From assembly GCA_002256425.1 (NCBI GenBank), contig NKIZ01000001.1, positions 3,383,001-3,447,000 of the forward strand: 64,000 bases of DNA, given 5' to 3'. Position 1 is the stretch's first letter. Each line of letters starts with the position of its first letter. This DNA comes from Alphaproteobacteria bacterium PA2. GTDB lineage: Bacteria; Pseudomonadota; Alphaproteobacteria; Caulobacterales; Caulobacteraceae. A model generated the notes under the pieces. The model saw nothing but the letters and a program-made list of their open reading frames with translations. It did no database searches and was not told where the DNA came from. A program made the translations under genes and the position numbers. Below, in pieces: positions 34,840-43,930 of the stretch.

Positions 34840-35448
34840 ATGGCGGACCCAAAGACCGGCAAATCGCCCGACGATCGCGTCGTCATCAAGAAGTACGCCA
34901 ACCGCCGTCTCTACAATACGGCGTCCAGCTCCTATGTGACCCTCGACCATCTGTCCGAGATGGTGAAGCAGGATGTCCACTTCGTGGTCTATGACGCCAA
35001 GACCAATGAGGACATCACCCGCTCGGTCCTGACCCAGATCATCGTGGAAGAGGAAGGACGGGACGGTCAGAACCTCCTGCCCATCCAGTTCCTGCGTCAG
35101 CTGATCGGCTTCTATGGCAATTCCATGCAGGCCTTCCTGCCCTCCTATCTGGAACTGTCCCTGTCGACCTTCGCCGAGCAGCAGGAGCGCATGCGCAGCC
35201 AGTTCTCCGGCCTCAGCCAGACCGGCGGTCTTGGCCTCTATGAGGAACAGATCCGTCAGAACATGGCGCTGTTTGACCGGGCCATGAAGATGTTCAGCCC
35301 CTTCACGCCGGGCCGCTTCGACGCCGCATCGCCCGCCAAGGCGCCTGAACCCGCTCCGGCGGCCCAGACCGACGACACCCTTTCGGATCTGAAGCGCCGC
35401 ATGGAGGAAATGTCGGCCCAGATTGAAAAGCTGGCTTCGAAGTCTTGA
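34840..35448 (+). CDS. phaR: PHA synthesis repressor PhaR
   Basis: 202 residues from ATG at 34840, with AAGAGGAGC ahead. The same frame stays open far upstream, but that is a shadow of phaA and phaB. The PhaR DNA-binding domain is seen as VVIKKYANRRLYNTASSSYVTLDHLSEMVK, followed by the PHB-accumulation domain (ILPIQFLRQLIGFYG-like LLPIQFLRQLIGFYG and SMQAFLPSYLELSL). A C-terminal helix may coil. It binds PHB granules and DNA, repressing phasin and its own gene when polymer is scarce. Confidence 0.95.
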   Translation: MADPKTGKSPDDRVVIKKYANRRLYNTASSSYVTLDHLSEMVKQDVHFVVYDAKTNEDITRSVLTQIIVEEEGRDGQNLLPIQFLRQLIGFYGNSMQAFLPSYLELSLSTFAEQQERMRSQFSGLSQTGGLGLYEEQIRQNMALFDRAMKMFSPFTPGRFDAASPAKAPEPAPAAQTDDTLSDLKRRMEEMSAQIEKLASKS

Positions 35449-35490
35449 GGTCGAGGGACTTTTAACCAAACACCGTCAGGGTCTGCTGCG

Positions 35491-35823
35491 ATGACGTCGC
35501 CCATTGATCCCATCCGGAATACCGGCCGCTCCCGGCGAACCCTTCGCCCGAAGCGCGACGCGGTGGAATCCGCCAATGAGGTCGCAGAAGACCGCAGCCT
35601 GCCCGTGGTCACGGGCCCGGTGGTCACCCATGAGCCGGAACAGGCCACGGACAGCGCTTCGGTGTTCAAGGCCCAGCTGATGGGGCAGGACGGTCAGAAG
35701 CGCGGCCTGCGCGGCGGTCCACAGGTGATCGGCGCCGCCCATACGGCTTACGCCTCCACGGAATGGTCGGGACCTGTCGACCGGCGCACCCGCAAGGGCG
35801 GCGTCAAGAAGACCGACGTCTAG
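35491..35823 (+). CDS. Small hydrophilic uncharacterised protein
   Basis: 110 residues, polar and without a signal or membrane segment: MTSPIDPIRNTGRSRRTLRPKRD, then an acidic middle, then ASVFKAQLMGQDGQKRGLRGGPQVIGAAHTAYASTEWSG and a basic tail. The QLMGQDGQKRGLRGG-type stretch looks conserved-protein-like, and codon use matches the neighbours. The family is not recognised. It follows phaR by about 40 bases and may share its transcript. Confidence 0.65.
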   Translation: MTSPIDPIRNTGRSRRTLRPKRDAVESANEVAEDRSLPVVTGPVVTHEPEQATDSASVFKAQLMGQDGQKRGLRGGPQVIGAAHTAYASTEWSGPVDRRTRKGGVKKTDV

Positions 35824-36072
35824 ATCGCCTGGGAGGCAATTTTGCCGCCGTCGGTCCCGATGGGCCCGGCGAAAAACGCCTGATCCGCCTTGATCCCGGC
35901 CTGAGAGGGGCTTCATTCCGGCCCCTGGGCCTGGCCTGCCCGTTGGCCCGAGTCTTGCTGTCTCCCTTAGCGAACCTTCGCTTCGGGACACCCCATGGCC
36001 GCTCTCATCACACGGATCATCGATATCGCCGTGGTCACCCTGATCTTCACGGCCTTTACCTAGGGCGCGGCA

Positions 36073-36501
36073 TTATCCCCGGTCATTGTTGAAGTCGATT
36101 TCCCGTCGGGCGGTCGAGATGGTCACGATGAAGCCGGCCAGCACATCCAGGACCACCATCAGGGTGAGCAGGAAGAAGGTCGAGGTCGCGAAGGCCGGAG
36201 CCAGCAGGAATTCCACCAGGCAGGCCACAAACAGCAGCATGGACAGGGCGTGATTGACGATCACCACCTTGTGGCTGGTGGTCGACTTCAGCAGTTCGAT
36301 GAAGAGCACGATCAGGGCCACAGCCAGGACCAGATCCCCCGAGCTGATCGGCCATTCCACCCGACTGGTCATGGAAATGGAAAACAGGGGCTGGGTCAGC
36401 CGTGAACTGGCGTCCGCCGCCTTGAACCCCTGGGTGAAGGTCAGGGCCAGCAGATTGTAGATGACCACCGGCAGGGCCAGAAGGGGAAACGCCGCAAACA
36501 T
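36073..36501 (-). CDS. Small integral membrane protein, unknown
   Basis: 142 residues from ATG at 36501 (MFAAFPLLALPVVIYNLLAL); a start at 36528 adds nine residues. Four hydrophobic segments are visible: PLLALPVVIYNLLALTF, DLVLAVALIVLFIELL, HALSMLLFVACLVEFLLAP and FFLLTLMVVLDVLAGFIVTI. A short charged tail ends it (ARREIDFNNDRG). No functional motif was recognised. It is separated from the glycosyltransferase gene upstream by about 100 bases that hold a perfect 18-bp palindrome. Confidence 0.72.
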   Translation of the reverse strand: MFAAFPLLALPVVIYNLLALTFTQGFKAADASSRLTQPLFSISMTSRVEWPISSGDLVLAVALIVLFIELLKSTTSHKVVIVNHALSMLLFVACLVEFLLAPAFATSTFFLLTLMVVLDVLAGFIVTISTARREIDFNNDRG

Positions 36502-36576
36502 CCGTGAGCCTCTGAACCGAGGGTCCAATCCTTGAAGCGCGCGATCACGCTCCGTTCAAGCCATAGGGTTACCTGT

Positions 36577-36594
36577 TTTGCGGCCGGCCGCAAA
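36577..36594. other. Perfect 18-bp palindrome TTTGCGGCCGGCCGCAAA
   Basis: Perfectly self-complementary, lying six bases beyond the stop of the glycosyltransferase gene and about 75 bases ahead of the small membrane protein. It can form a strong GC-rich stem flanked by A/T, so a terminator for the glycosyltransferase transcript is the simplest reading. No T-run follows on the minus strand beyond the stem itself. Confidence 0.4.
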
Positions 36595-36599
36595 CGGGG

Positions 36600-37340
36600 T
36601 CAGAGTTCGGTGACATCCCTGGGGTTCCGCGCACGGCTCTGCAGCCACATGACGCCGAACAGGTCTGACAGCGAGGCCCACAGACGGCCCAGATTTGTGT
36701 ACTTCGAAGCGCCCGTCTGGCGATGGCGATGGTTCACCGGCAGGAAGGCCACTTCATAACCCTCCCGCAGCATCAGGGCCGGAATGTAGCGGTGGATGTG
36801 ATCAAAATAGGGAAGCCGCAGGAAGGCCTCCCGCCTGAAGGCCTTGAGGCCGCAGCCCGTGTCATTGGCCGTATCCTTCAGCAGGCGTTTGCGCACGCCA
36901 TTGCCGAACCGCGAGGCGAACTTCTTGGCCAGGCTGTCCTGCCGTTTGACCCGCTCGCCGCCCACCAGGGCCAGGTTCGCTCCGCCCGCCAGCAGGGCGT
37001 CGACCAGCTTCGGACCATCAGCCGGGTCATTCTGTCCGTCGCCGTCCAGGGTGACGATCACGGCGCCCCGGGCCCCCAGAATGCCGGTGCGGACAGCGCG
37101 GCTCTGACCACTGTTGGCCTGGTGGGCCAGGACCCTCAGCTGGGGAATCTCGGCCTTGAGGTCGGTCAGGACCTTCCGGGTCTGGTCCCGGCTCCGGTCA
37201 TCGACAAACACCATTTCATAGTTCCGCCCGGCGAAGGCGGCGGCGATTTCCCGCGCAAGATCCGGCGCAGCGCCTTCTTCGTCAAACACCGGGACGACAA
37301 CAGAGATGTCGATTTGATCAGCAGGGGTCGATTTAGCCAT
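36600..37340 (-). CDS. GT2 family glycosyltransferase (polyprenyl-phosphate sugar transferase type)
   Basis: 246 residues from ATG at 37340 (MAKSTPADQIDISVVVPVFDEEG). GT-A features: SVVVPVFDEEG, EMVFVDDRSRDQTRKVL, and the metal-binding LDGDGQNDP. DTGCGLKAFRREAFLRLPYFDHIHRYIPALM is typical of dolichol/undecaprenyl-phosphate mannose or glucose synthases. It lacks C-terminal membrane helices. The divergent neighbour is an ArnT-like transferase, which uses just such lipid-linked sugars, so the two probably work together in envelope glycan modification. Confidence 0.88.
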   Translation of the reverse strand: MAKSTPADQIDISVVVPVFDEEGAAPDLAREIAAAFAGRNYEMVFVDDRSRDQTRKVLTDLKAEIPQLRVLAHQANSGQSRAVRTGILGARGAVIVTLDGDGQNDPADGPKLVDALLAGGANLALVGGERVKRQDSLAKKFASRFGNGVRKRLLKDTANDTGCGLKAFRREAFLRLPYFDHIHRYIPALMLREGYEVAFLPVNHRHRQTGASKYTNLGRLWASLSDLFGVMWLQSRARNPRDVTEL

Positions 37341-37395
37341 ACTACCTAATAGCGCAAACATGGGCGGACGAAAGGATCGTGCTATCAAGCGGTCC

Positions 37396-39093
37396 ATGGG
37401 ATTGATGAAATTCTTCGATGACTATGACCTGGCCGCCGCCCTTTCGCGGTGGAGCCGCAGCTGGCGCGGGCCGACCCTGGCCGCCCTGATCGCCCTGGTC
37501 GCCGGACTGCCCGGTCTCCTGGCCATGCCGCCCCTCGACCGGGACGAAAGCCGGTTCACCCAGGCCACAACCCAGATGCTGGAGCAGAACGACTTTGTCG
37601 TGATCCGCTACCAGGACCAGCCCCGGTTCAAGAAGCCGGTGGGCATATACTGGCTGCAGGCGGCCAGCGTTTCCCTGGTCTCATCGCCGGAGGCCCGCCA
37701 GATCTGGGCCTACCGCCTGCCCTCCCTGCTGGGCGCCATGATCGCCGCCGCCGCCTGCGCCTGGGGCGCCGCCGCCTTTTTCGGCGATCGGGCAGGATTG
37801 ATCGCCGGCGCCCTTCTGGCCTCGGGCTTCCTGCTGTCTACAGAAGCCTTCATCGCCAAGACCGATGCGGTCCTGGCTGGCGCCACCACCCTGGCCCTGG
37901 CCTGCCTTGCCCGCCTCTACGCCGCCGAGCACGGAGGGCCTGCAGCCCGCCGCGGGACCAGAATCCTCTTCTGGACAGCCATGGGGCTCGGAACCCTGGT
38001 CAAGGGACCGATCACGCCCATGGTGGCGGGCCTGACCCTGCTGGCGCTCTGGGCCTGGGATCGCAAGGCCGGCTGGATCGCCCGCCTGGGATGGGCCTGG
38101 GGCCTGATCCTGTTCTTTACCATCGTCGGGCCCTGGGCCTGGGCGGTGACCGTCGCCACGGACGGCGCCTTCTGGAATGCGGCCATAGTCGGTGATCTGG
38201 CGCCCAAGCTGGCGGGTGGACAGGAAAGCCATGGGGGCCCGCCCGGCTATCACACCCTGGTCGCCTTCATTCAGACCTTCCCGGCGACCCTGCTCCTGCC
38301 GGCGGCCCTGGCCCTGGGATGGCGCGCCAGACATGAGCCGGGGGTCCGCTTCGCCCTCTGCTGGCTGGTCCCGGCCTGGCTGGTCTTCGAGCTCACGCCC
38401 ACCAAGCTCTCCCATTACGCCCTGCCCTGCTACGGCGCCCTGGCCTGGCTGGCGGCTGCGGCCGTGACCCGGCCCATGGGAGCCCTGGCCCAGCGCCTTG
38501 GCGCAGGACTGCAGGCCCTGATCGGTGTCCTGCTGGCGGCCGTCGTCCTCTATCTGGCCAAGCTCTATGGCGATCCCGGCGACATTCCCTTTGTCTTTGC
38601 CACAGCCCTCCTTCTGGCGGCGGCTGGCCTGATCGGCGGCTGGGCCATGCTGCGCGGTCCTGCGGTGAAGGCCCTGGCCCTGTCCCTGCCCCTTGGCCTT
38701 CTGGGGCATGCGGCCCTGGTGGGAACCCTGGCGCCCAGGCTCGAACCCCTGCTCCTGTCCCAGAGAACCGAGGCCATGCTGGCCAGCGCCCATCTCCTGC
38801 CCCGTCAGGGCGTCTATCCTGGACCTGTCGCGGTTGCAGGATATGCTGAACCCAGCCTGGTCTTCGCCGTCGGCACCCGCACCCAGCTGGGGGACGCAAA
38901 GGAAGCTGCAGAGGCCCTGGCCGAGAACCGCCCGGCCGTGATCGAAGCCCGGCAGCAGGCGGCCTTCGATACCCTGGTAAAGGCCGCACGCCTGACCCCC
39001 CGGAAGATCGGGGAGATCAAGGGTCTGGACTATTCCAATGGCGACGACATGACCCTGACCGTCTATGCGCCCCAACCGGAGACAAGGCCGTGA
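37396..39093 (+). CDS. ArnT-like GT39 family membrane glycosyltransferase
   Basis: 565 residues from ATG at 37396 (other ATGs at 37360 and 37405). The first luminal loop has the GT39/ArnT motif PPLDRDESRFTQATTQMLEQNDFVVIRYQDQPRFKKPVGIYWLQA, in which the Asp-Glu pair is catalytic. About ten or more hydrophobic segments follow, then a soluble C-terminal domain of about 100 residues. Such enzymes move a sugar from a polyprenyl-phosphate carrier onto lipid A or another acceptor on the periplasmic side. The acceptor is unknown. The stop overlaps the following gene (GTGA). Confidence 0.88.
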   Translation: MGLMKFFDDYDLAAALSRWSRSWRGPTLAALIALVAGLPGLLAMPPLDRDESRFTQATTQMLEQNDFVVIRYQDQPRFKKPVGIYWLQAASVSLVSSPEARQIWAYRLPSLLGAMIAAAACAWGAAAFFGDRAGLIAGALLASGFLLSTEAFIAKTDAVLAGATTLALACLARLYAAEHGGPAARRGTRILFWTAMGLGTLVKGPITPMVAGLTLLALWAWDRKAGWIARLGWAWGLILFFTIVGPWAWAVTVATDGAFWNAAIVGDLAPKLAGGQESHGGPPGYHTLVAFIQTFPATLLLPAALALGWRARHEPGVRFALCWLVPAWLVFELTPTKLSHYALPCYGALAWLAAAAVTRPMGALAQRLGAGLQALIGVLLAAVVLYLAKLYGDPGDIPFVFATALLLAAAGLIGGWAMLRGPAVKALALSLPLGLLGHAALVGTLAPRLEPLLLSQRTEAMLASAHLLPRQGVYPGPVAVAGYAEPSLVFAVGTRTQLGDAKEAAEALAENRPAVIEARQQAAFDTLVKAARLTPRKIGEIKGLDYSNGDDMTLTVYAPQPETRP

Positions 39094-39989
39094 GCCGTTT
39101 CATCGAGATTGTTGAAGTCGGCCCCCGGGACGGCCTGCAGAACGAGAAGACCAGCCTCAGCCCGGAGCAGAGGGTGGCCTTTATCCGCCGCCTGGAGGCT
39201 GCAGGCGCCCGGCGGATGGAAACCGTCTCCTTCGTGAACCCCAAGCGGGTGCCGCAGATGGCCGGCGCCGAAGAGGTGTCTGCAGCCCTGGCTCCCGATG
39301 TGAACCACAGCCGCATAGGCCTGGTCCTCAACATGCGCGGCTGGGAGCGGGCCGTGGCCGCCGGCTGCGACGAAGCCAATGTCGTGGTCTGCGCCACCGA
39401 CGGTTTCGGCATCCGCAATCAGGGCGCCTCCAGCGCCGAGCAGATGACCGCCCTGGCCGAAATCACCGCCCGCCGTGCGGCGGAGGGCGGCCCGCCCATC
39501 ACCGCCACCTTCTCGGTCGCCTTTGGCTGCCCCTTTGACGGCGAGGTCAGCCAGGACCATCTGGTCGCCCTGGCCCGGGATGCAGCGGCGACCGGGGTTT
39601 CTGAAATCGCCCTGGCCGACACCATTGGCGTCGCCGACCCCTGGACGGTCCGCGCCCGGGTCGAGGCCGTTCGCAAGGTCACGGGGGACATCCCACTGCG
39701 CCTGCACTTCCACGACACCCGCAATACCGGCCTGGCCAACGCCTTCGCCGGGATCGAAGCCGGGGTGACCATTCTGGACGCCAGCTGTGGCGGACTGGGC
39801 GGCTGCCCCTTCGCCCCCGACGCCACGGGCAACATCGGCACCGAGGATCTGGTCTACATGCTGGAACGGGCCGGCTTCGAAACCGGCTATGACATCTCCG
39901 CCCTGATCGAGACCTCGAAATGGATGGCGGAGATCCTTGGCAAGGCGCCGGCCGCCTCGGTCACCCGGGCGGGACTTTTTCCCGGCTAG
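39090..39989 (+). CDS. Hydroxymethylglutaryl-CoA lyase
   Basis: 299 residues from GTG, overlapping the previous stop by four bases. It has the DRE-TIM-like barrel pattern: VEVGPRDGLQNEK at the start with metal and substrate residues, RMETVSFVNPKRVPQMAG, LHFHDTRNTGLANAFAGIEAGV and GLGGCPFAPDATGNIGTEDLVYML with the catalytic Cys. It cleaves HMG-CoA to acetoacetate and acetyl-CoA in leucine degradation. Coupling to a glycosyltransferase gene is unexpected, and no other leucine-degradation genes are nearby. Confidence 0.92.
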   Translation: MSRFIEIVEVGPRDGLQNEKTSLSPEQRVAFIRRLEAAGARRMETVSFVNPKRVPQMAGAEEVSAALAPDVNHSRIGLVLNMRGWERAVAAGCDEANVVVCATDGFGIRNQGASSAEQMTALAEITARRAAEGGPPITATFSVAFGCPFDGEVSQDHLVALARDAAATGVSEIALADTIGVADPWTVRARVEAVRKVTGDIPLRLHFHDTRNTGLANAFAGIEAGVTILDASCGGLGGCPFAPDATGNIGTEDLVYMLERAGFETGYDISALIETSKWMAEILGKAPAASVTRAGLFPG

Positions 39990-40055
39990 GTAGCTTTCGA
40001 TTCATCTTGGCGTGTGCGGTGATTTGTCGCACATTGGCTGCGGGAGGCCTGATCC

Positions 40056-40760
40056 ATGGCCCTGCGCACCGTGGCTGTCATCGCTCGCAAGGGCGGAGCC
40101 GGAAAAACGACCGTATCGATCCACCTGGCCCTTGCAGCCTATCTGCGGGGCCAGCGCACCCTCCTTGCCGACATGGATCCCCAGCGTTCCGCCCTTGAGG
40201 TCTTCAAGGCGAGGAAGCGGGCAGGTCCCGACCGGATGGAATCCACGGGCGCCAAACTCTTTGCTCTGAAAACCAACGCGGCCCGTCAGGGTGTCGACAC
40301 CCTGGTCGTCGATACGCCTGCCGGCGATGAGGCCGAAATGGCCAGCGCCATCGCCCTGTCAGACCTGTGCGTGATCGTCGTACGACCGACCTATCTGGAC
40401 ATAGCCTCCGCCCTGCAGAGCGTTGAGGTCGTACGGCGTCTGCGCAAGGCGGCCGTCCTGGTGGTCAATCAGGCCCAGTCTCCACGCAGGGGCGTCGAGC
40501 TGCCCGCCATGGAGCGGGCCAGACGCGCCCTCGAACTTCTGGGCCTGCCGGTCTGCCCGGTCATGCTGAGAACCCGCGCCGCCTACCAGAACGCCCTGGA
40601 ACGCGGCTTCTCGGTTGAGGAGAGCGATGATCCGATCGCCAGGCAGGAAATCGGCGAACTCTGGCGGCGGATCGATCAGATGGTCACGGCGAACCTGATG
40701 TGCGCCCAGTCCCCGGTCAGGCCACCCGTCCCCGAACCCGCCACATCAAGGGCCGGATAA
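40056..40760 (+). CDS. Orphan ParA-family ATPase
   Basis: 234 residues from ATG at 40056. The deviant Walker A is KGGAGKTT (residues 12-19), with LLADMDPQRSALE and VVDTPAGDE as the Walker A' and B segments. It lacks the N-terminal HTH of plasmid ParA proteins and has no parB beside it. It is unlike MipZ at the N-terminus as I recall it. Such orphan ParA proteins position cellular cargo on the nucleoid or pole. The cargo is unknown. Its 3' end overlaps the convergent glycosyltransferase gene by 44 bases. Confidence 0.87.
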   Translation: MALRTVAVIARKGGAGKTTVSIHLALAAYLRGQRTLLADMDPQRSALEVFKARKRAGPDRMESTGAKLFALKTNAARQGVDTLVVDTPAGDEAEMASAIALSDLCVIVVRPTYLDIASALQSVEVVRRLRKAAVLVVNQAQSPRRGVELPAMERARRALELLGLPVCPVMLRTRAAYQNALERGFSVEESDDPIARQEIGELWRRIDQMVTANLMCAQSPVRPPVPEPATSRAG

Positions 40761-41646
40761 CCGCCGTAAACACGATCAGGGGCGAGAGCACCCAGGCCGC
40801 CAGGGTCTGACCGCCCGTGCTGGCCCGCTTGCGGAAGAACCGGGCAAGACCCACTCCCTTGTGGAACTCCACCCGGATCGGGCTGGCGCGGCTGGTATGG
40901 CCCAGGTGGACCACCTCGGCCTTGGGCTGGAACAGGACGACCCCGCCGGCCTGACGCACCCGCCAGCAAAGGTCCACGTCCTCCACGTGCAGGAAATAGC
41001 TCTCGTCAAAGCCCTGGACGGCCTCGAAGTCTTCCCGGCGCATGCAGAAGCAGGCGCCTGAAATGGTCGGGATCGAGGTCACGCCCTCTGGCGGCAGTTC
41101 CTGCTCCCAGTGCACCTCATAACGCCGCCAGGCCGGGATCTTCTTGGCCAGGTGGCTGAGGCTCAGCAGGGCGCTCATCAGGGTGATGTCCCCCCGACGG
41201 GCGCCGCGCTGTTCAGAGCCGTCAGCATTCAGCACCCGGCCGCCGACGATGCAGGGTACGGGCCGTCCCTCGATGGCCGAGATCAGCTCGCCGACGCAGC
41301 CCGTCTGAAGGAAGGCGTCGGGGTTCAGGAAGATCAGGACATCGCCGGTGGCCCGTCGGGCGCCGAGATTGGCGCCCCTGGCGAAACCCACATTGCCCTG
41401 GCCATTGACCAGCACCACCCGGGGATCAGTTTCCGCAAAGCCCCTCAGCCGCGCCGCCTCGATGATCGACGACCCGTTGTCGACCACGACCAGCTCGTCC
41501 ACCCGGGAATCGGCCAGGACACAGGCAAGACTCTCCGTCATGGCCTCGCCGGTCATGTAGATCACCATGACCACCGAGACTTTTGGCTTCGAGCGCTCAG
41601 TATCCTGGGCGATGTCGGCGACGATCGGTGCGGCTATGCCGTTCAT
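40717..41646 (-). CDS. GT2 family glycosyltransferase (rhamnosyltransferase-like)
   Basis: 309 residues. The GT-A core has VSVVMVIYMTGEA, VVDNGSS, NVGFARGANLGA, IFLNPDAFL (metal site) and the acceptor segment GFDESYFLHVEDVDLCWRVRQAGG with its EDVD base, as in WbbL-type rhamnosyltransferases. A hydrophobic amphipathic region closes it (WVLSPLIVFTAVIRPLMW), possibly membrane-attached. Its start meets the thrS stop, so it is co-transcribed after thrS. Sugar and acceptor are unknown. Confidence 0.88.
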   Translation of the reverse strand: MNGIAAPIVADIAQDTERSKPKVSVVMVIYMTGEAMTESLACVLADSRVDELVVVDNGSSIIEAARLRGFAETDPRVVLVNGQGNVGFARGANLGARRATGDVLIFLNPDAFLQTGCVGELISAIEGRPVPCIVGGRVLNADGSEQRGARRGDITLMSALLSLSHLAKKIPAWRRYEVHWEQELPPEGVTSIPTISGACFCMRREDFEAVQGFDESYFLHVEDVDLCWRVRQAGGVVLFQPKAEVVHLGHTSRASPIRVEFHKGVGLARFFRKRASTGGQTLAAWVLSPLIVFTAVIRPLMWRVRGRVA

Positions 41647-43622
41647 CAGGCCTCCTCAGTGACCGCTCCGGAGGGGGCGGACCCTGAAATGATCGCGTTG
41701 CGGGCAAGATCAGGCGGCAAGGCTTCGCTGGCAAGTGACTTAACGGCTTCGGCCAGGGAAAGAATGGTCTGACCATCCGAACCCAGGCGCCGCAGGGCCA
41801 CCTTGCCCTCCTCGGCTTCCCGACGTCCAACCACCGCAATGACCGGAGCCTTGGCCAGGGAGTGCTCACGGATCTTGTAGTTGATCTTCTCGTTGCGAAG
41901 ATCGACCTCGACCCGCAGGCCTGCCGCGCGCAGTTCCGCCGCCGCCTTTTCCGCAAACTCCGCCGCATCCGACGTAATGGTCGCCACCACCACCTGGGTC
42001 GGCGCAAGCCACAAGGGGAAGGCCCCGGCATAGTTCTCGATCACCACGCCGATGAACCGCTCCATGGAGCCGCAGATCGCCCTGTGCAGCATGACCGGCC
42101 TCTGCTTGGAGCCGTCCTCCGCCGTGTATTCGGCGTCCAGACGCTCTGGCAGGACGAAGTCCAGCTGGTGGGTGCCGCACTGCCAGGTCCGGCCGATGGC
42201 GTCGCGCAGGTGGAATTCCAGCTTGGGGCCATAGAAGGCGCCTTCGCCGGGCAGCTGCTCGACTTCCATGTTCACCGCCTGGCGGGCGGCGCGGTCCAGC
42301 TTGGATTCGGCAATGTCCCAGATCTCGTCCGTACCGGCCCGCAGGTCCGGCCGCAGGGCCAGTTTGACGCTGTGCAGCTGCAGGTCGAAGTCGGCATAGA
42401 CCGAGTTGAGCAGGCGCACGAACTTGGTCGTTTCCTCCTCGATCTGGTCCTCGCGGCAGAAGATGTGGGCGTCGTCCTGGGTAAAGGCGCGCAGGCGCAT
42501 GATGCCGTGCAGGGCGCCCGACGGCTCGAACCGGTGGCAGGCGCCGAACTCGGCCATGCGCAGGGGCAGGTCCCGATAGCTCTTCTGGCCATAATTGAAG
42601 ATCTGCACGTGACCGGGGCAGTTCATCGGCTTGACGGCCAGCTCTTCGCCCTCCGTCGTCTCGCAGGTGAACATGTTCTGGCCGAACTTTTCCCAGTGGC
42701 CGGATTTCTCCCACAGGCCACGGTCCATGATCTGCGGCGCCTTGACCTCCACATAGCCGTCCACATCCAGCCGGCGGCGCATATAGGCCTCGATGGTCCG
42801 GTAGAGGGTCCAGCCCTTGGGGTGCCAGAAGATCATGCCCTTGGCTTCTTCCTGCAGGTGGAAGAGGTCCATGGCCCGGCCGATCCGGCGGTGGTCGCGC
42901 TTCTCGGCTTCCTCAATGCGCTTCAGGTGCGCCTCGAGGTCGGCCTCGGAGGCCCAGGCCGTGCCATAGATCCGCTGGAGCTGGGCGTTGCGGTGATCGC
43001 CCCGCCAGTAGGCGCCGGCCAGCTTGGTCAGTTTGAAGGCCTTGCCCACGTGCTTGGTCGAGGGCAGGTGCGGCCCCAGGCACAGGTCCTTCCACTGGCC
43101 CTGGCGATAGACCGTGATCACCTCATCGCCCGGCAGATCGGAGATGATTTCGGCCTTGTAGTCCTCGCCGATCGACTTGAAGTGGGCGATGGCCTCCTTG
43201 CGGTCCCAGACCTCGCGGACGATCTTCTCGTCCCGGTCGACAATCTCCTTCATCCGCTGTTCGATCTTGGCCAGATCATCCAGGCTGAAGGGCGTTTCGC
43301 GGGCGAAGTCGTAATAGAAGCCGTCCTCGATGGCCGGACCGATGGTCACCTGGGTGCCGGGGAACAGCTCCTGCACCGCTTCGGCCATCACATGGCTGGC
43401 GTCGTGACGGATGGTGTCTAGGGCCTCGGGGCTCTCCCGCGTCAGGATTTCAAAGGCGCCGCCGCCGGGCAGGGCCCGGTCGAGGTCATAGAGGGCGCCG
43501 TCCAGCTTGATCAGCAGGGCGCGCTTTTCGAGGGACTTGGCGATGGAGGCCGCCACGTCCCGGCCCGAAACGCCGTCTTCGAACTGGCGCTTGGAGCCGT
43601 CGGGGAAAATCAGATCAATCAT
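41646..43622 (-). CDS. thrS: Threonyl-tRNA synthetase
   Basis: 658 residues, the standard length. It has an N-terminal TGS domain ([24 protein letters not shown]), an editing domain with [17 protein letters not shown], the class II core with [23 protein letters not shown] and [23 protein letters not shown], and a C-terminal anticodon-binding domain ([10 protein letters not shown]). Zinc ligands include the Cys of the MNCPGH motif. It charges tRNA-Thr. It overlaps yidD upstream by four bases. Confidence 0.98.
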   Translation of the reverse strand: MIDLIFPDGSKRQFEDGVSGRDVAASIAKSLEKRALLIKLDGALYDLDRALPGGGAFEILTRESPEALDTIRHDASHVMAEAVQELFPGTQVTIGPAIEDGFYYDFARETPFSLDDLAKIEQRMKEIVDRDEKIVREVWDRKEAIAHFKSIGEDYKAEIISDLPGDEVITVYRQGQWKDLCLGPHLPSTKHVGKAFKLTKLAGAYWRGDHRNAQLQRIYGTAWASEADLEAHLKRIEEAEKRDHRRIGRAMDLFHLQEEAKGMIFWHPKGWTLYRTIEAYMRRRLDVDGYVEVKAPQIMDRGLWEKSGHWEKFGQNMFTCETTEGEELAVKPMNCPGHVQIFNYGQKSYRDLPLRMAEFGACHRFEPSGALHGIMRLRAFTQDDAHIFCREDQIEEETTKFVRLLNSVYADFDLQLHSVKLALRPDLRAGTDEIWDIAESKLDRAARQAVNMEVEQLPGEGAFYGPKLEFHLRDAIGRTWQCGTHQLDFVLPERLDAEYTAEDGSKQRPVMLHRAICGSMERFIGVVIENYAGAFPLWLAPTQVVVATITSDAAEFAEKAAAELRAAGLRVEVDLRNEKINYKIREHSLAKAPVIAVVGRREAEEGKVALRRLGSDGQTILSLAEAVKSLASEALPPDLARNAIISGSAPSGAVTEEA

Positions 43623-43894
43623 GTTTCACACGTCCATGTCCGGGCGGAGGTCCCATCAGGAGTCTCACCGCGCGGCGGGGGAACCGGATCATAGCCCGAT
43701 CCTCCCCAGGGATTACAGCGACACAGGCGCCCCGCCGCCAGCATGGAGCCGCGCCAGGGACCGTGCCGGATCAGGGCCTGCTCCGCATACTCCGAACAGG
43801 TCGGAAGATAGCGGCACTGGCGCCCGATCAGGGGCGAGAGCGTCAGCTTGTAGGCGCGTATGGCGCCCCTGACGCAGAGTTCGTAGATTTTCAT
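43619..43894 (-). CDS. yidD: Membrane protein insertion efficiency factor YidD
   Basis: 91 residues. The family core is [56 protein letters not shown], with its conserved Cys residues and GGSGYDPVP. YidD assists membrane protein insertion alongside YidC. It usually sits with rpmH-rnpA-yidC, but here it is coupled to thrS (ATGA overlap), an arrangement that occurs in alphaproteobacteria. Confidence 0.94.
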   Translation of the reverse strand: MKIYELCVRGAIRAYKLTLSPLIGRQCRYLPTCSEYAEQALIRHGPWRGSMLAAGRLCRCNPWGGSGYDPVPPPRGETPDGTSARTWTCET

Positions 43895-43930
43895 GCCGGC
43901 TCGCGATTATCGTGGGTCGGGAGACCCCGA

